64,000 nucleotides of DNA from Chara braunii (lineage: Eukaryota; Streptophyta; Charophyceae; Charales; Characeae), in the NCBI GenBank assembly GCA_003427395.1, contig BFEA01000459.1:604412-668411 (forward strand). The letters are read 5' to 3'. The translations under genes were made by a program, and so were the position numbers. Below, in pieces: positions 55,755-64,000 of the stretch. Below the pieces are notes generated by a model. The model saw nothing but the letters and a program-made list of their open reading frames with translations, was not told the origin of the DNA and did no database searches. The stretch's first letter is position 1. The number at the start of each line of letters is the position of its first letter.

Positions 55755-57290
55755 TTGATCAATGTGTTCCTCGACTACAAGGTAGGGACCCTTATAGTGG
55801 ACAATGAAGTAGTAAACCAGGCTTGCACGACCGGAGAACTGTTGCTCAAAACTTTGGAAAAGAGACTCCCCGCTGTAGTGACGAAACTCGGGGGATCGGT
55901 AACAAGGCGGGGCTGCAAGGACGAGAAGGATTCCCAGGGAACGTTATGGGACCGAAGGAGGGACTCATAGCAATGGCAGTCGAGTGAGGACTGAAGACCA
56001 TTATGAGCTTGGTCGAATCTTGGGAACGAAATCAGCAACAATACCTGGTAAATTAAGCGCAAGATGAGTAAGAGGATCACCGAGATGAAAAAAAGTTCTT
56101 CTATGCCCAATTATACGACGATATCTTTCTAGAAATCAGGCAGATGTGTGCGGGCGGTCCTGGCAACTAGACATAATCCAGGTGTTGCATGATAGGTTGG
56201 TTGGGGGGCACCGCTTCTCGAAAGGTACATTGGCAAAAATAACACCCCTTTGTTTCTGGTTGGGAATGAGGAGCATGGTGACCACTTATTGTTAGACATG
56301 CTTGATCTACCAAGAGCAAAGTTAGGCTCATGTTTTTGAACCTCTAAGACCCACGTGGGTGTTGGGACCAGGACACTTGGGTCACCTCGACCTCGCAGTC
56401 ACGCATGTGTAGGTATATCCGTAACGCTAGGGACAACCTCAGTGGGTTTGTGGAGGTGGTAACCCTAAAAAAGAAGACAGGGAAAGGTGTAGCAAACTGG
56501 ATCGAGGATTTTTACTTGAGACATCCATTCATCAGAAGGTTTATAGCTGATAATGGGACGAAATTTGTGAATCAAGAACTGTTGAGCACTTGTAAAAGAC
56601 TCCGGGTGCCCATTAAGTTTATTGAGTCATACCATCTGGAGGCTAACGCGCTCGTAGAAAGGGGATATCGGACCCTGAAATACATGATCATGAAGTTAGC
56701 CGCACACGACACTGGGAATTGACCCAAGTATCTCAAGTACGCCGTTTTTTCAGAAAATGTGGCCCCAAAGAAGATAACGGGTTGTATCCCTGTTGAGTTA
56801 TAGTATGAGAGGGAAGTTGACTTCCTAGTGGAGGCCCTAATACGGACTTGGATTAGGCTAGATGATAACCCACACTGAACGACGGAACAATTGATCGAGG
56901 CTCGATACCAGCAGATTCTCTAGAACGAGAAGGCAATGAAAGAAGTTGTGAGCCCAGTCCTCGATAGCAAAATGAAAAACAAGGTAAGGTGGGATCAACT
57001 CAAGAATATCAGGAAAGAGTCATTCCAAGTGGGAGAGATGGTCATAGTTAGAAATTCGACACTAGATAGCACTTAGTCATGACAGTTGGGAAGGAAGTCC
57101 AAGGGTCCCTACCGGGTGGCTAAGCGTTTGTGATCGAACACCTTTGAGTTAAAAGATTTGGATGAAACTTGACTGAGAGGATCCTTTTCGGGACAACGAT
57201 TGGTTGGGTTTCTAAGTCGAGATCCAGTGAAACAATGGTTACAAAAGACCCAAGAGAAGGAAAATGGGGAATCGACAAGCTAAGCACCGA
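55755..57290 (+). pseudogene. Integrase relic and C-terminal region
   Basis: After a spacer frame (55,755-55,970), the core appears around 56,380-56,720. HLDLAVTH may hold the first Asp, then ARDNLSGFVEVVTLKKKTGKG, RFIADNGTKFVNQELL (second Asp) and ANALVERGYRTLKYM (catalytic Glu) follow. Downstream PKYLKYAVFSENVAPK, VRWDQLKNIRKESFQVGEM and GRKSKGPYRVAKRL make up the C-terminal domain that binds DNA. Stops include TGA after GN (expected Trp), TAG in VEL*YERE and TAG in ILXNEKAM. Non-functional. Confidence 0.75.
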
Positions 57291-57360
57291 CATGAATTTT
57301 ATCTGTGTTCTATTCTGTTTTGTCTGGGATGATTATGACTGCACCTTTGAGGGAGATTGA

Positions 57361-58560
57361 ATGGGCTGGATGGCAAGGCTGCGAATGCTTGGGACAAAGT
57401 ATTGTAGTTTTTGTGGGGGAAGATTGAGATCTGACGTCACTGCGGCGTAGCATAATATGAAATTGTGTGAAGGGGACTGGGCGAAGGGTGCATTCTTGTG
57501 AATGAGGGATTATGACACCATAAAAGGAAATGAGTTTTTGTTTCTTTTGTTTTCTTGGCCGACGCTTTCTTTTGAGGGATTTTGAATAAGTTGTATATTT
57601 TATCTTCATCTATATTTGCAACAATAGGAGAATTTTTGACTCAGCATGAAATTCAGCAATGAGAATGATGGCAACCGCGTCAATGTGTCAAGCCAGGACG
57701 AATAACACGGGCCAGAGAACAAACAGAACAAACAAAAACCAAAATTGTTTATCGACCCGAAGTAAAAAATTACACTTGCAGAAAGGGGAAAAAAAATCGT
57801 ATGTAGAGGGTTTTCACCCCTCAGGGAGGGAGGTAAGTTGAAATCTCAGTCTAAGGATTGAAGTGGACAACAGAAAGTGAAATCAGAAAGTGGAGGCGAG
57901 AGGAACAAAAACGACTTAAAGACAAGACCATCCAAATAAGAGGACGAATTTAGACCAACATGCAACCACTGGTTTAATCAGTGGATTAGTGTAATAAGAC
58001 ACAACTGGATCATCAAAGCCCGAAAAAAGATGAGGACCGGGAGGCAGGGCTGGCGAGGGATGTTAAAATGGAACCAGATGGGATGATTATTTTATGAGAT
58101 TCTGTGAAAGACAAAGTGGTATTATGGAACGCGACAATGGATATGGTTTTGTACAGATGAGGTATTGGTTTCCAGTCGAGTTCGAAGAGGTTAGGGAACC
58201 TATGGGTAGAGGGGCATGAAGGTGTTCCTCCCTTACGAGCCTAACCCAACTCAGTCAGGTCGAATCTCGAGACACGATGGTCTGAAAGTGAAAAAAAGTG
58301 AAGATAGAAGATTGGTTTTTGTATCCTTGACTATGGTTGAACCGTCGGGTGGGCTAATGCTGTCTGAGGACGAGGGTCATTGCTTGAGTGCTAGACGTTA
58401 TGAATACACCCGTATTCATAAGTTCATTGTGGCAGTAAGTGTAACGAGAATCGCACACATAAAATTGTATAAGATAGCCGCTACTAACACCCTCCTTGGT
58501 CATGGATCAGATTTATCTCCTCAAGGTTCACCCCCGTAGGCATTAACAATAAAATAGCAA
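57361..58560. other. 3' side of the gypsy element, no LTR recognised
   Basis: No coding signal beyond short frames. GAAAGGGGAAAAAAAA near 57,780 is a polypurine candidate, and GGGAGGGGGAATAT near 60,150 is another. Neither could be tied to an LTR start because no matching 5' LTR was seen. Confidence 0.35.
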
Positions 58561-58659
58561 AGAATGACCTCTGAAAAGGTTGTTCAGCTTGAAATGGAAA
58601 AGGGAAGCCCCTGAAAAGGGTCGTCGAAAGATTGGCCTTATGATCTTCTACAATATGGG

Positions 58660-59050
58660 TGAGGAACCTTAAGAGGAACTGAGAATTGGCCTTAGGATCT
58701 CATACCACATGGGTAAGAAACCTTAAGAGGAAAATAGAATGGTCATAGGGTCTCCTACGACATTGGTGAGGAACCTTAAGAGGAACAAGAGAATTAGCAC
58801 TGGGATCCCCTTGCATGGTTGCTTGGTAAAGACTGAATGACACTGAGTTGAATGAATTGAGCTATGAAAAGCAAAAGGTCGCCGGACCGGTCACGAGAAT
58901 CAGCTTTGCAAAATAAATTGAAAGAAATAGATTGACCGTTTGAATGGTCATCAGGTCGGTCATAAGAAACAGCCCTGGGAGGAAGAGAAAATATAATATG
59001 TGGATTGGAAAGGTTGTCGGGTCGGTCGTAAGAGACACACTCGCGGTTAA
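58660..59050. repeat. Tandem repeats of about 65-72 bp, first block
   Basis: GAACCTTAAGAGGAA recurs three times at 58,660-58,790. Then GGTCGCCGGACCGGTCACGAGAATCAGC-type units recur at about 58,877, 58,945 and 59,013. The second unit type resumes at 59.75 kb after a hairpin-rich interruption. Confidence 0.7.
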
Positions 59051-59223
59051 TTAACACCTGAAATTTCCTAATGAAAGATTTTGAAGTTGTCTGAAACCGC
59101 TAAAAGTGTCTAAATGACTTGAAGACACTTCACGTCATTTCAGAAGTTTCGGGTGGTTGGAGGACAAGTTTTATGGGTGGTTTTTTTTTGCCTCTTTTTT
59201 TTTGTTTAACATTGTTGTGTGTC

Positions 59224-59640
59224 ACCTGAAATGACGTGAAGCGGTTGAAGCTTCTGAGAGGGGTTTCGGGTCCCCCTATCCAACCATTCGGATGGGGGAA
59301 CTTGAAACCGTTTTCAGAAGGGACCTGAAACCCCTTTTAGAAGGGACCTAAAGCCCCTTTTAGAAGCTTAAGCCACTAGATGTCATTTCGGGAATTTCAG
59401 GTGGGGACCTGAAACCACCGTAGTGACCTGAAGTGGTTGAAGCTTCTAAAAGGCGTTTCAGGTATCCCCATCCAAATGGTTGAATGGGAGTACCTGAAAC
59501 CCCTTTTAGAAGCTTCAGTCTGAAGTGGCTGAAGCCTCTAAAAGTGGTTTCAGGTACCCCCATCCAACAATTTGGATGAGGGTACCTGAAACCCCTTTTA
59601 GAAGCTTCAGCCACTTCAGGTCATTTCAGAGTTTCAGGTG
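59224..59640. repeat. Array of three long hairpins (foldback-type)
   Basis: The best hairpin, 59,520-59,619, has arms of about 49 bp with three mismatches and almost no loop (CTGAAGTGGCTGAAG ... CTTCAGCCACTTCAG). Related hairpins lie at 59,438-59,518 and 59,250-59,320, and a larger nested pairing joins 59,226-59,283 with 59,340-59,400. All share CCCCATCCAA and GGTTTCAGGTAC blocks near the turn. They are copies of one palindromic unit, either a foldback transposon or an amplified small-RNA-like inverted repeat. Confidence 0.8.
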
Positions 59641-59744
59641 GGGACCTAACGCGGCTGAAAGTGACATGTAAATAGTGTCTGTTGTCAACCAATTTTTCAA
59701 GAGAGTCTTGAAAGAGAGATTGGAAGAAGATGAATAGTGACTTG

Positions 59745-60000
59745 AAAAGGACCGTTGGAACGATCACGAGAAATAGTTGTGAAAAGGAAGTGTAAGACAT
59801 GTAGATTGAGAAGACCGTCGGGACGATCATAAGAATCAGCGTTGCGAGATGTGGAAAGGTCGATGAGACGGTCATGAAAAACAGTCTCAGAGAGAGATTG
59901 GAAATATCGAACTGATGATTGAAAAAGGGTTGCCGGTCTACATGAGAATTGGCTCGAGCCGAAAAGAGGTCGCCAAATCGGTCATGAGAATCGACCTTAA
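59745..60000. repeat. Tandem repeats of about 65-72 bp, second block
   Basis: Units near 59,750, 59,815, 59,860 and 59,965 carry GACCGTCGGGACGATCATAAGAATCAGC-like sequence. They match the units at 58.87-59.05 kb. The hairpin array therefore splits an older tandem array. Confidence 0.65.
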
Positions 60001-60419
60001 GAAATACTTGGAAATAACATTTGGATTGAGCGTTTGCCTGATAATTGGAAAATGAATTGCATATCAGGGGACCCTATGCATCCGTGAGTCATGACGAACA
60101 CGTATTGAGTTGCTCTGTTTCCTTATCTCTGTCTAGTGTCAGACCTTAACGGGAGGGGGAATATCGATGCCCTCGTCGTGACTCAAGGACCTCTGCCCCA
60201 TAGGAAAAAGTTCAAGCGCGACCTATTTCGCATAAGAAGCACAAAGGTTAAAAGATCAAGGTACCATTGTTGGTACTCAACATGGAACCAACTCCGACAA
60301 TGAGCTTTAGTCGGGGAATTCGAACTCCGCATCGCGTTGAGTAATGAAACGGTTACAAAATATCTGTATTATTTTTTAGTTTCAAAAAGAAAATAAAAAA
60401 TAATAAAGGAGGAGGTAGG

Positions 60420-62737
60420 CTGAGATGCAACGGACCACAAAAAGTAAAACAAACACACGTTTGAGGTACATTTGGAGTCAATATTGGGTCCGGATGCACC
60501 TGGGGTGTGCCGCTTCACTTTGTTTCAGTTTTGAGTAAGAATGAGGGTAATGAGACCAAGAAAAAGGTCACCATTGCACTCCAAAATGTAACGGACTGCA
60601 ATGGAGTGTCAAGGCCATGAGAAAAGAGGACTCGACGACCGCAAGGCACTAGAAAAGTGGGGTTCAAACATGAGGATCAAAAGATGACGGTGGATGACAA
60701 CTGCGAGATGAATATCACACGACCAGGAATATTCGGCACACTTGTGGTGCAAGGGAAGGAGGAATTGAGACTATCGGGCACCATAAGATCCCAAATAAAA
60801 TTAGAAAGACATGTGGAGTGATGTCGTGGACCGCATGGGACCAAATAAAAATAATCACGTTTTGGGACACATGCCGATGAAACCACCGACGGGACAAATG
60901 TCGAGGACTAGTGCGAGACAAGTGTTAGGGACTTAAGCTGTTTAAAAAAAAAACTATGGAGCGGCATGGGGAATAAATATTCAAAGCAAGTTGCGTCATC
61001 AAGATCAAGATCTAAACGACCGATAATATTAGCACCATTAGTGTAAGCGCTAGTGAGAGCAAACGGGAGAGTCAGAAAAGAAAAGGAAGCAAAAAAATGA
61101 GGAGGGTGTGGACTGCAACCCGGGATAACTCGGGTTAGCCACCCTAGAAAGAACAGAGCTTTGAGAGGCTTCATGATAAAATAAACTACCAAAAAAGGAG
61201 TGGTCATAGTCTGAAGCAAACGATGGCAAAATAGGGCTACCGTGAGCATGGGAGTGCCATAATTGTAGTCCAAGAATTAACTGACTGCACGCTGGGCATG
61301 GACTAGATCTAAATTCACAGGTAGGGGCTAAAAAAAAACTCAACAGCTACTTGACATTGGGGATGAGACAAAAGAGGGAGAATGAGACAAAAAAGGGAGA
61401 ATGAGACAAAAGGGGACGAACGAGAGTGAGTAAGTTGACCAGCAGTGGGCACTGGCACAAGTAAGGACTAACAAGTCCCTACTATCTAGATTTAGAGGGA
61501 GGAAGGGAGGGGGAAAAACAGGGGAAAAAAAAAACTCACTAACAGTAAAAAACGATCACTAGGGAGATACATTTACGATCGGATTCATCCAAGGGTCAAT
61601 CAAATGCAAAGTATCTTGATTTTACTGAGAAAATAAAAGAAAATCAAAGCCTCATGCAATCGAGATGCAACGGATTGGAAGAAGGAAGGAAATCACATGT
61701 TTTAAGTACATATGGAACCAAGATTGTGCCCAGATGCACTTGAAAATTAGCCGCCTTATTTTGTTTCAGTTTGGGGCAAGTTGTGGGGCAATGAGACAAG
61801 GAAAAAGATTTTTCCTGCACTCCGAGAAATAACGGACTACATGGGGGTGCCAAGGTCAAGCGACATTGAGACTTGGCACACCAAAAATACTAGAAATGGG
61901 TGTTTCGGGCATGAAGCACGTGGAAACAGTAAGTGGCAACTGCAAGATGAGAATCTCGTGGTCGGGAATAATCAACACATGGGAGGGGGAGATTGAGGTT
62001 GTCGGGGACTAGGGAGTCCCAAAATAAAAATGGGACGTAACCGGGAATGATGTTGGGGGCTAGATGAACCCAAATAAAAATAATCGAAAATTGAGACATA
62101 TGTAAGCATCACTGCTAGCGGGACTCGAAAACGAGAGTAGTGGGGGATGAGTGGCAGATATTTGAGAGTCCCAAGGGAAACTGTGTTGCGCATGAAGGGT
62201 GAATACATGCCGCAAGTAACACCGTCAAGATCAGGATCTTGACAGTGAGAAATATTCACAACCGCAATTGCAAACATTGAGTGAGGCCAAGAAAGAAAGA
62301 GTTTGGAGACAAAAAGAGAGACGAAATGGTGATGGGAGGCCTGCCCTGCAGTCTGAGATATCTCGGACTAGCAAGGCATGAGAAAATAATACCCGAAGGA
62401 GTTGTGCGCAAAAAATAGGCTATCAAGGAAAAATCGGAGCAAGGGGGTAAAAAATCGAGAGTAACGGAGGCAAAATGAAACCCCAATAAGTGAGGGGGCT
62501 TTATTATTGTGATCCGAGAAATAACGATCAGCTGCTGGATCAAGATCGATGGCCTACAAAAAAATGTACAATTGCTTCATATTTGTCACAACATAAAATA
62601 AAATTAAAAAAAAAAAAAAGGAGGGAGAATAAGACAAAGGGGGAGAAAAAAGTGGAGGAGGATGTGTCGGTCAATTGGGACTGGCATAGTAGGGATTGAC
62701 AAGTCTCTATTGTCACCTCATCATTCCGGATTTAGTG
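60420..62737. repeat. Diverged tandem duplication, two units of about 1.08 kb
   Basis: Unit 1 (60,420-61,505) and unit 2 (61,658-62,737) align in order. Both have GAGATGCAACGG at the start and CCGGATGCAC or CCAGATGCAC, then TTTGTTTCAGTTT, ACGGACT, and AAATAAAAATAATC. ATCAAGATC or GTCAAGATC, and a TCCCTACTATC...GATTTAG or TCTCTATTGTC...GATTTAG end, follow. Identity looks like 60-70% with many indels. Neither unit codes for anything I recognise. Confidence 0.7.
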
Positions 62738-62739
62738 GA

Positions 62740-63900
62740 GGTCAATCAGGAGTGAAAAGGTAAGACCCTTGAAGCATTATCTCGACAATATCTTAATAAA
62801 AAAGTCAAAATGAGAGAAAAAGAGAAAAAAAATAGGCCGGTTTGGTTTTGGGCCGTGGATCTAAGATTCAGACTCGTGGAGGAGGTGATATGGTCATTTT
62901 TTGTGGGGCCAACTTAAACGGTCAACTCCGGAATGAGTTGCCAACCCAAAATGAAAAGAAACAAAAGAGGGGGAAAAACGGAACAGTGCATTTGGCTGAA
63001 AATGGGGGCTTGATGCACAAAGAATTGAAAAAGTGAGCCTTGGGGCTTGAATCTAAAGCAAGGACTATTTGGGGGTAGCCCGAATTAATGCTCACATTGG
63101 ATCTTAGCCAGATCCTAGGCTGAGATGACACTGAGGAACACGAAAACACCTCGGCCTACTCAAATTTGGGTAGGACCAGGAAAAATCGAGAAAAAAAGGT
63201 CCACAAAGTTTTCTTGTTTCAAGTAGGGCTCACTGTTGAATATTTGAACCCAAGGGGCAGCATCTGAAAATGATAATGAGGCATAAGCAGACTTTAAAGG
63301 CAGGCGGAGCTGGTACCAACCACCCAGATTGTATATACCGAGCAAAAAAGAGGCCAACTCTCGGAGATGCCTAGTGGAGGGAAAAAGGCCTTGGGGGTAC
63401 CTCGGTCTACCATGGGGCATATGGACAAGTTCATGGGTTGACTGAAGTGTTGTGCCCAATCTATATAAGCTGGGGGAACAACCTGTCACACTCACATTTG
63501 CATGAGGCAAGTGCATGTTGTCTGTATGAGCCAAAGAGAGTTTTACACTCAACCGAAGTGAGAGGGGGGAAACCGTTGCCAGTTTGGAAGCTTGGAGGAG
63601 GCTGTAGGTCAGTGGGAGAGGCTATTCAGGCTAGTGGAGGCTACGCCAACCTAGGGAAGTGATCCTCCATAGCCCCCAGGCTGTGAAGAAAAGAGGAAGG
63701 CTAGTAAGGGTCCCCTTAGCCCTTCTAAAGGGAAGGACTTCATAGCCTTAGTGACAGAAACTTGTCATAGCTAGGGAAAGATTGAGGAAGGAAGGAGAGA
63801 GGATGTTTGGAGAAGAAGGGAGTCATAGAGGGCAACAAGTGTGCAAAGAGAGAGGGAGCTTCACCAAGATTGACATCTTCATCTTATGATACTACTAGAG
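62740..63900. other. Unassigned stretch
   Basis: Short frames only (the longest is 130 codons on minus at 63,160-63,552, no motif). Ordinary composition and no repeat evident. Confidence 0.4.
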
Positions 63901-63917
63901 GAGGTGAGTGCGGAGTT

Positions 63918-64000
63918 TCTTCTTCTTCTTCTTCTTCTTCTCTCTCTTTCTCTTTTATTTGTTCTTATTTTTCTTCCTCTTCTCCTTTTTTTTTTTTTTT
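63918..64000. repeat. (TTC)n followed by T/C-rich low complexity
   Basis: About nine TTC triplets at 63,918-63,943, then TCTC, TTTCTTCCTC and a T-only run up to the window end. Confidence 0.93.

Larger units (their letters stand above)
47092..57300 (+). mobile_element. Decayed Ty3/gypsy retrotransposon, plus strand, borders unknown
   Basis: Coding relics follow the usual order: extra upstream frames, gag with zinc knuckle, protease, reverse transcriptase, RNase H, integrase. This protease-RT-RH-IN order defines Ty3/gypsy. The pol sequence resembles families I associate with Chara. Nearly every domain carries stops and frame shifts. Many stops sit where the family has Trp, Arg or Gln and can be explained by C-to-T or G-to-A changes. 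The long region before gag (about 4.5 kb) is unusual and holds at least two reading-frame relics. LTRs were not identified on either side. Confidence 0.75.

Noticed and set aside
60301-60345. GGGGAATTCGAACTCC segment resembling a tRNA T-arm
   Set aside because: The stem does not pair in standard tRNA geometry and no A box or acceptor stem could be placed around it.

Overview
This window looks like part of a large, repeat-rich eukaryotic nuclear genome. It has long non-coding stretches, (TG)n, (TA)n and (CT)n microsatellites, two assembly gaps, nested LTR retrotransposons, a plausible GT-AG intron and a retroelement primer site matching plant-type tRNA-Asp. The Ty3/gypsy gag and pol sequences and the transposase-like gene resemble repeats I associate with streptophyte algae such as Chara. 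That is recognition from memory; no database was searched. I found no intact conventional host gene, and almost all coding signal is relic.

Layout. 1-2.9 kb: nothing recognised. 2.9-5.6 kb: minisatellites and a relic reading frame at 4155-4706. 5.7-10.7 kb: two hammerhead-ribozyme-like motifs, a gap, GC-rich palindromes and degenerate tandem DNA, and an unknown gene (8187-9107, one internal stop) with a decayed tandem copy. 11.1-12.0 kb: a 34-bp minisatellite. 12.3-17.25 kb: a decayed transposase-like gene and a second long unknown coding relic.

18,045-37,792 is one minus-strand LTR retrotransposon about 19.7 kb long. Its two LTRs are 7.2-7.4 kb, its internal region is only 5.2 kb, it has a tRNA-Asp primer site, and it encodes a gag plus one extra ORF but no visible pol. 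It is flanked by the 4-bp repeat ACGG and splits an unknown gene into 17.8-18.04 kb and 37.79-38.58 kb. A paralogue of the split gene, with a likely intron, follows at 38.87-39.93 kb.

41.2-42.4 kb holds a minus-strand Ty3/gypsy pol relic, followed by a pyrimidine minisatellite and a (CT)n tract with a gap. 44.96-45.9 kb is an AT-rich element with terminal inverted repeats. About 47-57.3 kb is a decayed plus-strand Ty3/gypsy element (extra ORFs, gag, protease, RT, RNase H, integrase) interrupted by a small inverted-repeat element at 48.33-48.63 kb. 58.6-60.0 kb holds short tandem repeats broken by three hairpins. 60.4-62.7 kb is a diverged tandem duplication of about 1.1 kb, and the remainder is unassigned.

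The most notable points are the giant-LTR gag-only element and its clean insertion into a gene, the extra ORF it appears to share with the unrelated-orientation Ty3/gypsy element, and the hammerhead-like motifs.
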